A stretch of DNA of 50,430 nt from CAYMJV01 sp964390545 (GTDB lineage Bacteria; Desulfobacterota; BSN033; UBA1163). The number at the start of each line of letters is the position of its first letter. The first letter of the stretch is position 1. Location of the stretch: positions 1-50,430 of the forward strand of contig CAYMJV010000010.1 in the NCBI GenBank assembly GCA_964390545.1, read 5' to 3'. A program made the position numbers and the translations under genes. This document shows, piece by piece, positions 1 to 8,040 of this stretch. Below the pieces are notes generated by a model. That model worked only from the letters and a program-made list of their open reading frames with translations, searched no databases and was not told where the DNA came from.

Positions 1-1
1 A

Positions 2-49
2 GGCGCCAAAGACTCCTATGTGTCGTGGGATGACCTTAAAAATGCATAA
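2..49 (+). CDS. C-terminal end of an unidentified CDS (cut by window edge)
   Basis: An open frame from the window edge encodes GAKDSYVSWDDLKNA and stops at TAA 47-49. The acidic tail of the form YVSWDDLK resembles the ends of small antitoxins, and antitoxin genes follow immediately, but 15 residues cannot identify a family. The next gene has its own Shine-Dalgarno sequence 20 bases downstream. Confidence 0.35.
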   Translation, partial: GAKDSYVSWDDLKNA

Positions 50-81
50 GGTAATCGACAACTAAAAATAAGGAGTGTTAA

Positions 82-266
82 ATGAAGGGTGTTGAATTTC
101 TTGTAGATGATTCTGGAAAAAAGAGGGCCGTGCTTATTGATCTTGAACGTTGGGGAGACCTCTGGGAAGATTTTTATGATGTCCTGGCTTCAGAGTCTCG
201 AAAAAAGAACCTACTGTGTTTTGCAGTGAGCTTAAACTTGAAAAGGAGTTGTTAGAGCATAGATAA
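82..266 (+). pseudogene. Frameshifted antitoxin-like gene
   Basis: ATG 82 follows a clear AAGGAG. The frame begins MKGVEFLVDDSGKKRAVLID and runs through LERWGDLWEDFYDVLASESR, which looks like a small type II antitoxin of the kind found beside RelE/ParE or PIN toxins. After the A6 run at 201-206 the frame ends in an unrelated tail with a stop at 253-255. Adding one A to the run restores a normal ending, KKEPTVFCSELKLEKELL, with a stop at 264-266. I therefore read it as a one-base deletion in a homopolymer: a true pseudogene, a switchable site or a sequencing error. No toxin gene follows directly; the next gene is a different antitoxin. Confidence 0.6.
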
Positions 267-300
267 CTCTTTCCGAATCATTAGAAAGGAGATGGAGGGC

Positions 301-588
301 ATGAAGGTTGAAGAGTTGAAGATCAAGTACCCCAGCGGGTTTGAACAGGCCGTCCATATGACAAAGGAGGAGATAGAGCACCATATCCGTCTAATGGCCG
401 CCCTTAAGATGTTTGAACTTGGCAAGATATCTTCAGGGAAAGCTGCAGAACTCGCTGGGATGTCAAGGGCTGAATTCTTTGAAGCTTGCGGTCGGTACCG
501 GGTAAGTCCTTTCAATTATATGGATGAAGAGACAGAGGAAGAGATCAAAAAAGATTTTGAAACCACGAAGAGAATGAGTCATTTATGA
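301..588 (+). CDS. UPF0175 family antitoxin
   Basis: A 95-residue protein of the UPF0175 family, small proteins often paired with PIN-like toxins and thought to bind DNA and neutralise the partner. The central stretch KISSGKAAELAGMSRAEFFE (about residues 43-62) is a helix-turn-helix typical of the family, and the C-terminus is acidic (DEETEEEIKKDFE). ATG 292 would leave no room between the GAAAGGAG motif and the start; ATG 301 has that motif about 9 bases upstream and GGAGGG closer, so 301 is preferred. The stop overlaps the toxin start by four bases (ATGA), giving translational coupling as in type II modules. Confidence 0.85.
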   Translation: MKVEELKIKYPSGFEQAVHMTKEEIEHHIRLMAALKMFELGKISSGKAAELAGMSRAEFFEACGRYRVSPFNYMDEETEEEIKKDFETTKRMSHL

Positions 589-1076
589 AAATTGTTTCCA
601 ATACCGGTCCGATTATCGGCTTAGCCAAAGTCGGTCTTCTGTTCATATTAAATCGGTTAGCATCGGAGGTGTTGATTCCACCGATGGTTCAGAAGGAATT
701 ATTAGGGAAAATTGGAGGAGAGTCTGAGCAGATTGACAAGGCTCTAAAGGAATTTATCCGCGTTAAAGACTTTGACCCAATGGACTCGACTACTCAACAT
801 GCCGTGTCAGACCTGGATGAAGGCGAAAGACAAGTCCTCGGTCTCGCTTCTTCCATCGGCGGAGATGTTTTGGTATTGATGGATGACCGTGCTGGAAGAC
901 AGGTTGCCAGCAGATTGAATATTTCAGTCTCAGGGGTGGTCGGTTTATTGCTTTTGGCAAAAGAAGAAGGCATTGTTGAAAAAATCGCTCCACTCTTGGA
1001 AGAATTACGGACCGGAGGATACTGGCTTTCTGATGAGGTCATAAAGGTTTCTAAAAAGATTGCCGGTGAAATTTGA
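585..1076 (+). CDS. DUF3368 PIN-like toxin
   Basis: A 163-residue PIN-fold protein of the DUF3368 family, probably the RNase toxin of a type II system with the upstream UPF0175 antitoxin. Visible landmarks are the N-terminal VSNTGPIIGLAKVG strand (Asn in place of the first PIN aspartate, common in this family), the acidic position in QKELL, LDEGE near residue 80, LMDDRAGR near residue 100, and the C-terminal LLLLAKEEGIV motif. Its ATG overlaps the antitoxin stop (ATGA). The family and pairing are well supported; the RNA target cannot be inferred. Confidence 0.85.
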   Translation: MKIVSNTGPIIGLAKVGLLFILNRLASEVLIPPMVQKELLGKIGGESEQIDKALKEFIRVKDFDPMDSTTQHAVSDLDEGERQVLGLASSIGGDVLVLMDDRAGRQVASRLNISVSGVVGLLLLAKEEGIVEKIAPLLEELRTGGYWLSDEVIKVSKKIAGEI

Positions 1077-1417
1077 ATTGATTCCCGTCTGAAGTTTGTC
1101 TGAACTTTGATGGACGACATGTAAGGATTTTAGGGGATATTTAAGGACAAAAAAGGACAATTGGTTCGAGGGTAAGTATTTAATATCATCATAAGAAATA
1201 TGAGTGGTTCTAATGCGTTACGTGCTTGAAAATTTAAGACTTAAGATCCCTCGGTGGTCCCCCACCGTGCCGGTGAACCTGCCCTGAGTCAATCGAAGGG
1301 ACTCCAGCCCTAGGCACCAGTCATGAAGGGGGTGGGCAAAAGAGCTCATCCCCATTCTTTTTGAAGGAATTTCGATATCATTCACATTTCGAAATCTGTC
1401 ATCATTCGTTGATACTG
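1077..1417. other. Intergenic region between convergent units, no gene seen
   Basis: About 340 bases between the toxin gene and the 3' end of the ABC operon on the other strand. It holds a short hairpin at 1252-1267 (CGGTGG, four-base loop, CCACCG) without a T tract, so it is not a convincing terminator. A few AAGGAC words repeat near 1130-1160. No supportable gene or RNA was seen. Confidence 0.5.
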
Positions 1418-2497
1418 CTAATCTTCTGCTGGAAGCAAGTGGAGTTTTGAGGAGGGTAACTGGAGATAGACGTCCCCATTGAGAATTCCTATCGAACTTG
1501 GATCGTGGAGATCCACAATAAATTCTCTCCTGCCGGATGTCACCCAATACCGGATAAACTGTCCGACAAAGGTATGAGTCTTAATTTTTCCTGAAAGCAC
1601 ATTGGAATGAGATTCCGGAATTTGCTTGGACATCAAAATTGTCTCTGGGCGAATGTTGAGTACGACCCTCTGACCCGTAGAAACTTGATATTGATGGTTC
1701 ATCAAGCTCAAGGTTTGGTCCTCTATATTTACAAAGATATTTTGAGAGGTAATCTCAGATACCTTCCCACGGATAAAATTGGCGACCCCTACGAAATCTG
1801 CAACAAATGTGTTCTTGGGTCTATAGTAAATTTCCCAGGGAGGGCCGAACTGAACTACTTTCCCCTTGTTCATGACCGCGATGGAGTCAGAAATAGCCAA
1901 TGCCTCCTCCTGATCATGGGTGACGTAAACGGTGGTGATCCCGAGGCTTTTCTGGATTTGCCGGAGTTCGGCCCGGATATTCACTCTCAATTTTGCATCC
2001 AGGTTTGAAAGCGGTTCATCCAATAGTAATACCTCTGGCTCCATAATCAAGGCCCTGGCCAGAGCGGCTCGTTGCTGCTGGCCCCCGCTAATCATTCCAG
2101 GAGTTCTATCCCTCAATCCTTCTAACCCAAGGAACTTTAGGGTTTTTTCGACCCTTTCTTCTATTTCTTTGGTCTGCAATTTCATGATTTTCAATCCATA
2201 GGAGACATTCTCAAAAATAGTCATATGAGGGAAGAGAGCGTAGTCCTGAAAGACCATCGTGGCGTTCCGCTTATGGGAGGGCACCTCATTGACACATCTA
2301 TCTCCAAAAAAGATTTCCCCCTCATCCGCACTGTAAAATCCGGCAAGAAGGCGAAGGGTAGTCGTCTTCCCGCAGCCACTTGGACCTAAGAACGTGGCAA
2401 AGCTTCCTCTTTCAATCTCCAAGGAAACCTTGTCTAATGCAACGACGTCACCGAATCGTTTGGTGAGGTTCCTTATCTTGATGTGAATATCTCGCAT
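1418..2497 (-). CDS. ABC transporter ATP-binding protein, Fe3+/polyamine type
   Basis: The 359-residue ATPase that powers the importer encoded by the next two genes. It has Walker A GPSGCGKT at residues 38-45, a Q-loop in MVFQDYALFP, the ABC signature SGGQQQRAALARAL, Walker B VLLLDEPLSNLD, the H-loop VTHD, and a C-terminal TOBE-like regulatory domain of about 110 residues. Together these place it in the FbpC/PotA/CysA subfamily. The open frame continues upstream to 2560, but that would overlap the permease; ATG 2497 lies 16 bases after the permease stop with an AAAGG upstream. The last gene of the operon. The substrate is set by the binding protein and is uncertain. Confidence 0.88.
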   Translation of the reverse strand: MRDIHIKIRNLTKRFGDVVALDKVSLEIERGSFATFLGPSGCGKTTTLRLLAGFYSADEGEIFFGDRCVNEVPSHKRNATMVFQDYALFPHMTIFENVSYGLKIMKLQTKEIEERVEKTLKFLGLEGLRDRTPGMISGGQQQRAALARALIMEPEVLLLDEPLSNLDAKLRVNIRAELRQIQKSLGITTVYVTHDQEEALAISDSIAVMNKGKVVQFGPPWEIYYRPKNTFVADFVGVANFIRGKVSEITSQNIFVNIEDQTLSLMNHQYQVSTGQRVVLNIRPETILMSKQIPESHSNVLSGKIKTHTFVGQFIRYWVTSGRREFIVDLHDPSSIGILNGDVYLQLPSSKLHLLPAED

Positions 2498-2513
2498 ATG
2501 AAAGAGCCTTTCT

Positions 2514-4124
2514 CTAAATTCTAAATAGTTCAATCTTTCTGCCAAAAAGGAACCGGGCACAACCCAAGATCAGAAAGGTCAAGAGTAGAAGTGCCGTGGT
2601 TAAGGCGGCACCTTGGCCAATGAATCCATCATTGACCAGATTGAGAATTTGGAAGGTAGCGACGATATTTGTTGAGGTCACCAGAAAGATAATCACACTG
2701 AGCGTTGTGACGGCCCGGATATAGGATACGATGAAAGCTGAAATATATGCAGATTTTAGAAGAGGTAGTTCGATATCCCAAAAGATCCTTAGACTTCCTG
2801 CCCCAAGATTGGAGGCTGCTTCACCCAACGACGAGGCAATCTGTTGAAAGCCTCCATAAGCGGTCTGGTAACCGATGGGAATGTTCCAAAAAATCATACT
2901 GAATATGATGATCAGAGAGGTACCGTAAAGATCGAGTGGGGGAGTATTGAAGGAAAGGGAATAGCCTATCCCAAAAAAGACACCCGGGATGGCGGCTGGG
3001 AGGATGGCTGCAAAGTCGAGCGCTCTCCTTGCGATAAATTTTTTTCTGCAGACAAGGTAGGCACTCACCATCGCAAAGCTCGAACTGACCAAGGCAGCGA
3101 TCAGAGCAAAATAGAGGCTATTGGTGAGAGGTTTGGAATAAGAAAAGACATGCTGCCAGTGTTTTAATGTGGGGGTGTAGTCAAATCCCCATCCTTTGGT
3201 GAAGGCTCCGGCAATGAGACCGAAGAAGATACAGAGGATGAGGAGGGAAAAAATCGTGCAAAAGATGAAGAGAGACCATCGGATATACCACTTCGTGGGG
3301 GGGATATCCATGAGGGTGACCTTACCCGTGATCGTGGTATACTGTCTTTTCCCCACCCAGTATCTCTGAAATAGAAAGAAAAGAAAAGCTGGCATAAGAA
3401 GGATGGAAGTGAGGACGGCGGCTCCTGTCACATCTCCCCAGCCGCTCACTCTCGCCCATGCCTCTGTGGGAAGGACAATAAAGCTTCCTGCAATCATGAT
3501 GGGGTTGCCGAAATCTGCGAGGACGTATATCGCTACGAGAAGAGCGGCACCAGCGACACCGGGTCTAGCCAGAGGGAGCGTAATGGTGCGGAAGAGCTTC
3601 AGCCCTGTGGCACCGAGATTTCTTCCGGCATATTCAAGGCTTGGCGGTATGGATTGAAGCACCCCTTCCATAATGAGAGCAGCCAACGGGAAAAAGGCGA
3701 TGGTTTCTGACAACCATAATCCGTGCCACCCGATGATGTCAAAGCGGTGTCCCAATAGGGTGTAGCTGATCAAGCCGTTTCTCCCGAACATCAAAATATA
3801 ACTAAAGGAGATCATGAAGGGAGGGGAGAACAAAGGAAGAAGGGATATGATTCTAAGAATTTTTTTGAGGGGGACATTCGTTCTCGTAAAGGTATAGGCG
3901 AACAAGAAACCAACGATAATAGCTGAAGAGGTGGAGAGCATGACCATGATGAACGTGTTATAAATGGCCCTTAGATATCGGGGATTCTTAGGAACACTGA
4001 GAAAGTCTTGAAGGCCAGGGTATGTCAGAACACTTGCCATGGGGTAGAGGACAAAGAATCCCAGACCAAGAAATACCAACAGGAGTATGATGAGTAAAAG
4101 GGGCTCCCTAAGAACCTTAATCAT
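2514..4124 (-). CDS. Fused two-domain ABC permease, FbpB/ThiP type
   Basis: A 536-residue inner-membrane permease with two tandem binding-protein-dependent transport domains, so one polypeptide supplies both halves of the channel. About 12 hydrophobic segments are visible. Each half carries an EAA-type loop that contacts the ATPase: EYAGRNLGATGLKLF near residue 170 and GEAASNLGAGSLRIF in the second half. This architecture is usual for Fe3+ (FbpB), thiamine (ThiP) and 2-aminoethylphosphonate importers. ATG 4124 has GGGAG upstream. It sits between the ATPase gene (16-base gap) and, 452 bases upstream, the binding-protein gene. Confidence 0.88.
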   Translation of the reverse strand: MIKVLREPLLLIILLLVFLGLGFFVLYPMASVLTYPGLQDFLSVPKNPRYLRAIYNTFIMVMLSTSSAIIVGFLFAYTFTRTNVPLKKILRIISLLPLFSPPFMISFSYILMFGRNGLISYTLLGHRFDIIGWHGLWLSETIAFFPLAALIMEGVLQSIPPSLEYAGRNLGATGLKLFRTITLPLARPGVAGAALLVAIYVLADFGNPIMIAGSFIVLPTEAWARVSGWGDVTGAAVLTSILLMPAFLFFLFQRYWVGKRQYTTITGKVTLMDIPPTKWYIRWSLFIFCTIFSLLILCIFFGLIAGAFTKGWGFDYTPTLKHWQHVFSYSKPLTNSLYFALIAALVSSSFAMVSAYLVCRKKFIARRALDFAAILPAAIPGVFFGIGYSLSFNTPPLDLYGTSLIIIFSMIFWNIPIGYQTAYGGFQQIASSLGEAASNLGAGSLRIFWDIELPLLKSAYISAFIVSYIRAVTTLSVIIFLVTSTNIVATFQILNLVNDGFIGQGAALTTALLLLTFLILGCARFLFGRKIELFRI

Positions 4125-4576
4125 TGATACTCCCCAAATTGACCTTAGCGTTACATTGAAAAGGCAGTCGAGTGTGCTTCCAGACCTTTAGAATGCGGGT
4201 TTTTGGCATGTTTTATGGGTGACTCGCGATGTCACCCAAGGTGACGTTTGCCATCTGCTGGGCAGGGAGTAGCGAACTCATTCAAAGGTGCCGCTCTAAA
4301 GCTCTTCCAGCACACCCGGCTGCCTTTTGTAACGTTTTTTATGCAACAACTAACCGGTTAAGTATCCTCCCGAAAGCTGATTCTTCATTCCTCTGAAATA
4401 CACTGACATCAAGGGACATCCGTTGTTGGGTTGGCTATTTGTAAGCTCATTTCTGGAAACATAGATTTCAAGTATTGCAAGAAGAAATGGCTAGGTCAGG
4501 CATTGGAGCTCAACCTAGCCAAACGATTCAGGATCAATTCATTTGCAGCAAAACACTTTTCACATTCTTGGGGAAA
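4125..4576. other. 452-base gap inside the ABC operon with two competing hairpins
   Basis: This gap separates the binding-protein gene from the permease gene on the same strand. At 4217-4237, GGGTGAC and GTCACCC form a 7-bp stem with a 7-base loop. The same GTCACC at 4231-4236 can instead pair with GGTGAC at 4240-4245. The two hairpins exclude each other and could lower transcription or expression of the membrane genes relative to the binding protein. No protein-coding gene is supported here. Confidence 0.45.
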
Positions 4577-5596
4577 TCATCGTCCGGTAATCTCAGACCA
4601 TCTTTTCTTCCATGCCTCGACATTCTTTTCCACCATGGCATTATCGTAGTTCACAAAGCTGAGGCTTTCAAAAGCAGGAACTCCGGGAGGAAGGGCAACC
4701 CCCTTTCTGACCGGATACCTCAACCCAATCCTCGCATTAATCTCTGCAGGAGTCGGAGTGAGGAGGAAGTCGATAAACTTTTTTGCTGCTGCCGGGTTCT
4801 TACACCCTTTGATAATCGATGCACCTCCAATTTCATAGCCATCATCTTTTGGAAATAGAATCGTGATCGGAAGGTTCTCACGCGTTTTCCTGGCAATCGT
4901 ATCATGGCCCCAAGCTGTACCTACAATGGCCTCTCCCCTGGATACAAGATCAATCGACCCATTTGCCCCCTGTGTATATTGGCGCACATTTTTATTCAAA
5001 TCAGCGATGTACTTGAAGCCGGCATCGACACTGCCCAGCCGGAAAATTTGAGTGGCCATGATAATGACTGCACTTCCCGTCGTTGCAGGGTTTGAAGTAA
5101 TCACTTCACCCTTATAGATAGAGTTGAGAAGGTCATCCCATGTGGAAGGGGGTTTCAGACCTTTTGGGGCAATCTCTTCGTTAAATCTTTTTGTATTGTA
5201 ATGGATGCACATTGCCCCGAGATACCAACCGGTCCAACAACCCTTGGGGTCCATGAATTTTGGATCTATCGCTGCGTCTCTTATCATCGTTGAGCGGTAT
5301 GGATCGAGGAATCCTTCCGCTGAAAGGCTGGCGTGAATGTTTGAATTCCCTCCAATAAAGACATCGGCCCTCGGGTTCTTCGCCTCAGTTTTGATCCTGG
5401 AGGCCACTGTACCTGCTTGTTCTATCTGAAGGGCAAGGTCTGCATCCAAGCCAATCCGTTCCTTAAACGCCTTGATGATCTCTCTTGGTGTCTTTTCGTC
5501 AAGCGCCGCATAGATCACAAGGTCAGCAGCTTTAACGATACCTGCCGCAAAAATCACCGAAAGCAGAGTGAGCAGAACAAATATTCTTTTTTTCAT
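4577..5596 (-). CDS. ABC substrate-binding protein, ferric-iron type
   Basis: A 339-residue periplasmic binding protein of the COG1840 (AfuA/FbpA-like) type. The N-terminus is a Sec signal peptide (MKKRIFVLLTLLSVIFAAG, cleavage probably after IVKA). The mature part opens with ADLVIYAALDEKTPREIIKAF, and NSNIHASLSAEGFLDPY, GCWTGWYLGAMCIHYNTK and IIKGCKNPAAAKKFIDFLL match this fold. ATG 5596 is chosen because AGGAGA lies just upstream; the frame's earlier start at 5638 would bury the signal peptide. It is the first gene of the importer operon. Fe3+ is the likeliest substrate, but phosphonate-type members look similar and the metal-binding tyrosines cannot be assigned with certainty. Confidence 0.82.
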   Translation of the reverse strand: MKKRIFVLLTLLSVIFAAGIVKAADLVIYAALDEKTPREIIKAFKERIGLDADLALQIEQAGTVASRIKTEAKNPRADVFIGGNSNIHASLSAEGFLDPYRSTMIRDAAIDPKFMDPKGCWTGWYLGAMCIHYNTKRFNEEIAPKGLKPPSTWDDLLNSIYKGEVITSNPATTGSAVIIMATQIFRLGSVDAGFKYIADLNKNVRQYTQGANGSIDLVSRGEAIVGTAWGHDTIARKTRENLPITILFPKDDGYEIGGASIIKGCKNPAAAKKFIDFLLTPTPAEINARIGLRYPVRKGVALPPGVPAFESLSFVNYDNAMVEKNVEAWKKRWSEITGR

Positions 5597-5639
5597 AGGG
5601 TTCTCCTTTCTACAGTTAAGAAAATGAATTAGAATCACC

Positions 5640-6080
5640 GACCGAAAATCTTAGTGACTCCTAACAACTATCAAATTTTGGCAAAGAGGTCAACGAGAAT
5701 CCCGTTTCCCGTTAGTCCACCGCCAATGAAGTAGCAGGTGGGGTAGGGGCGACTTCAGTCGCCCTAAATAGGGAGGCTAAAGCCTCCCCTACCCACCAAA
5801 TACGGAAACGAACGGGACCAGTCTGTCATACCCGCGAAAGCGGGTATCCAGAGGGTGATTTTCTGAGATCCTCGTCTGGATTCCTGCTTCCGCAGGAATG
5901 ACGAAGAAGAGGAAATGACAACCCCAGTCGACTTGAAGTCGACATGTTTTTGGAAACCCCTCGCCTTCAAGGCGAGGGAGGATTCAGTCCACGGCCAATG
6001 AAGTCGTAGACATATGGGGGACCCCAAAGCTGACATTATTTTTCTCAATAGGCGCGACTGTCTGGTTCCGCGTGCATTGA
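5640..6080. repeat. Hairpin-rich intergenic cluster with a direct repeat
   Basis: Between the binding-protein gene and the acyl-CoA synthetase lies a run of short perfect hairpins: GGGGCGACTTCAGTCGCCC near 5747, GGGAGGCTAAAGCCTCCC near 5771, GTCGACTTGAAGTCGAC near 5934 and CTCGCCTTCAAGGCGAG near 5970. A TGTCA-type palindromic module lies at 5824-5902. The cluster is framed by two near-identical copies of GTCCAC(C/G)GCCAATGAAGT at 5715 and 5987. I see no gene in this stretch. Confidence 0.7.
5824..5902. repeat. Dispersed palindromic module, TGTCA type, copy 1
   Basis: Starts TGTCATACCCGCGAAAGCGGG and ends CTTCCGCAGGAATGAC, with each end forming its own hairpin. Related copies lie at 33687, 37424 and 40904. 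Confidence 0.8.
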
Positions 6081-6083
6081 TAC

Positions 6084-6113
6084 TTGTGAGTCCATGGCGT
6101 TTTACACTATAAT
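6084..6113 (+). promoter_or_regulatory. Sigma-70-like promoter of the acyl-CoA synthetase gene
   Basis: TTGTGA at 6084-6089, an 18-base spacer and a perfect TATAAT at 6108-6113. Transcription would start near 6120, about 40 bases before the ATG. The -35 box matches four of six consensus bases. Confidence 0.55.
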
Positions 6114-6158
6114 GAAACCGCTTTTGCTTTCCTTCCATTGTTAGAAAAAGGAGGAAAT

Positions 6159-7886
6159 ATGATGGCGTCGGACACCAGCGGACGTATATCCGATGCTTCC
6201 GAGTTTCGGCCGTGGTTCAAGCACTATGATCGGGAAGTTCCTCCGCACCTGAGCTATCCCCATATTCCGCTCTACTGCCTGTTGGACGAGACCGCCGCCA
6301 AGCATCCCGACAGTCCATGCACAAACTTTTTTGGCAGACGGCTCACCTACCAGCAGATCAAAGAACTATCTGACCGCTTTGGCGCGGGGATCCGCAATCT
6401 GGGGATCCGAAAAGGTGATCGAGTGGTCCTGCTCCTTCCTAATTCACCCCAGTTTCTCGTCGCTTATTATGGTCTTTTGAAAGCGGGGGCTGTGATTGTT
6501 CCCCTAAACCCTCTCTCCGCTGAACGCGAACTTGAATTCTACTTGACCGATTCGGGAGCTGAGGCTGCCATCACGATCCCGCTCTTTTTGAATAAAGTGG
6601 TACCGCTGAGAGGCAAGACTCCTCTAAAGCACGTCGTCTATAGCCGCCTCGCTGACTTCCTGCCGTTCCCGCTGAACCTCATCCAAGGTTTCCGGGAGCA
6701 CAGACTCATACGCAAGCTGGGTGGCGAAACCTTGGTAGATTTCAAAGAATTGCTGAAACAGGCGCTCCGGCCTGATTGGCATCCAGAGCCAGTCCAGCCG
6801 GAGGAGATGGCCGTGCTGATCTATAGCGGCGGCACCACGGGTGTGGCCAAGAGCATCATGCTTTCTCACTTTAACCTTGTGACCAACGCTCACCAGATCA
6901 TCGCCTGGGGGCATCTCACCGACGAGCAAGGGGTGCTGGCTGTCCTGCCTCTGTTTCACGGCTTTGGCATGAGCGTTACCATGAATGCGGCAGTGCTCGC
7001 GGGGGGAGAGATCTTTCTGGTGCCCCGTTTTAGCGCAAAGCAAATCGCGAAGGCCATCCATAAGTACAAACCCTCCTTCTTTATTGGCGTGCCGACTATG
7101 TTTGTGCAGTTGAGCAACTTGCCGAACATTCATCGCTACGATTTCAGCAGCCTGCGGGGAATCTTTGTCGGCGCAGCGCCGCTGACCCACGCCATCAAGG
7201 AGGGGTTTGAGGCAAGCCTAAAGGCCACAGGGAAGACGGGTGGACGGATGGTCGAAGGCTACGGCCTCACGGAAGCGGTGACAGCCATCATGGCGAATCC
7301 CTATCAGGGAATGCACAAGGTTGGCAGCATTGGCCTCCCGTTTCCCGACGTCGATGTCAAGATCGTCAGCCTCGACGACGGCCACGATCTTGCGCCGGGC
7401 AAATTGGGCGAGATTGTCCTTAGAAGTCCCACCGTGATGCTTGGCTATTATAAAAATGCGGAAGAAACCCAAAAGACAGTTGTCGATGACTGGCTTTACA
7501 CAGGCGATATTGGCTACGTGGATGAGGATGGTTACTTTTACATCACCGACCGCAAAAAGGACCTCATCATCGTTGGTGGGTTCAACGTCTTTCCGCGTGA
7601 GATTGACGAGCTGATCTATCAACACTCCAAGGTCAAGGAGGGCATCAGCGTGGGCATCCCTGATCCGCGCAAAGGGGAGCGCATCAAGGTCTATATCGTC
7701 CTCAAGGATGGAGAGACAGCCACGCCGGAAGAGTTCATCGCCTACTTCAAGGAGCGGCTCACGCCGTACAAGGTTCCCTCAGAGGTTGAGTTCCGCACGC
7801 AGTTGCCCAAAAGCATGATTGGAAAGATCCTCCGGCGCGCGCTGCGAGAGGAAGAGATTCGTAAGGCGACCGCAACTCAGCCGTGA
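6159..7886 (+). CDS. Acyl-CoA synthetase (AMP-forming), long-chain fatty-acid ligase type
   Basis: A 575-residue ANL-superfamily enzyme that activates a carboxylic acid to acyl-AMP and then to the CoA thioester. The P-loop is YSGGTTGVAKS near residues 222-232, followed by GYGLTEA, the hinge region YTGDIGYVDEDGYFYITDR, GGFNVFPREIDE, and the catalytic lysine motif PKSMIGKILRR at the C-terminus. The order and length match long-chain fatty acid-CoA ligases, but chain length cannot be read from sequence. AAGGAGG lies 4 to 7 bases before ATG 6159 and ATG 6162. The gene appears monocistronic, with its own promoter. Confidence 0.9.
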   Translation: MMASDTSGRISDASEFRPWFKHYDREVPPHLSYPHIPLYCLLDETAAKHPDSPCTNFFGRRLTYQQIKELSDRFGAGIRNLGIRKGDRVVLLLPNSPQFLVAYYGLLKAGAVIVPLNPLSAERELEFYLTDSGAEAAITIPLFLNKVVPLRGKTPLKHVVYSRLADFLPFPLNLIQGFREHRLIRKLGGETLVDFKELLKQALRPDWHPEPVQPEEMAVLIYSGGTTGVAKSIMLSHFNLVTNAHQIIAWGHLTDEQGVLAVLPLFHGFGMSVTMNAAVLAGGEIFLVPRFSAKQIAKAIHKYKPSFFIGVPTMFVQLSNLPNIHRYDFSSLRGIFVGAAPLTHAIKEGFEASLKATGKTGGRMVEGYGLTEAVTAIMANPYQGMHKVGSIGLPFPDVDVKIVSLDDGHDLAPGKLGEIVLRSPTVMLGYYKNAEETQKTVVDDWLYTGDIGYVDEDGYFYITDRKKDLIIVGGFNVFPREIDELIYQHSKVKEGISVGIPDPRKGERIKVYIVLKDGETATPEEFIAYFKERLTPYKVPSEVEFRTQLPKSMIGKILRRALREEEIRKATATQP

Positions 7887-7956
7887 GTTTGTCGGCTTCG
7901 TTACTGAACCTATGGGATCAGGTCTTGTAATGAATTACCTCTCGTTCTGATCGCAA

Positions 7957-8001
7957 GCCTGCGTTAGAGTAAGAACGAGGTTGCTGAATTCACGGACTGA
8001 G
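7957..8001. repeat. Left copy of a 45-bp direct repeat flanking the GTPase/ATP-grasp pair
   Basis: By eye about 35 of 45 bases match 10981-11025, including a perfect core TAGAGTAAGAACGA and a shared CACGGAC. The copy also pairs partly with upstream CTCGTTCT to form a hairpin over 7940-7980. Confidence 0.6.
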
Positions 8002-8040
8002 CCCTTGCCCCGCCTTCTATGTCTCCGAAACCTGAATCCA

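Noticed and set aside
1252..1267. Hairpin as terminator of the ABC operon
   Set aside because: No T tract on either strand and it is about 150 bases past the ATPase stop.
5700..5910. Possible TPP or other riboswitch upstream of the ABC binding-protein gene, suggested by a CTGAGA word
   Set aside because: The word lies inside a dispersed palindromic module and the other conserved TPP segments are absent.
5764..6138. A 124-codon minus-strand frame across the hairpin cluster
   Set aside because: It runs through dispersed palindromic repeats, and its protein contains the typical false peptide of such repeats (LRKQESRR, WIPAFAGMT).
6624..7190. A 188-codon open frame antisense to the acyl-CoA synthetase gene
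   Set aside because: Shadow of the sense gene; composition is histidine- and arginine-rich with no family motif.
7940..7980. CTCGTTCT/AGAACGAG hairpin as terminator between the synthetase and GTPase genes
   Set aside because: The loop is large (about 24 bases) and no T tract follows; part of it belongs to the direct repeat.
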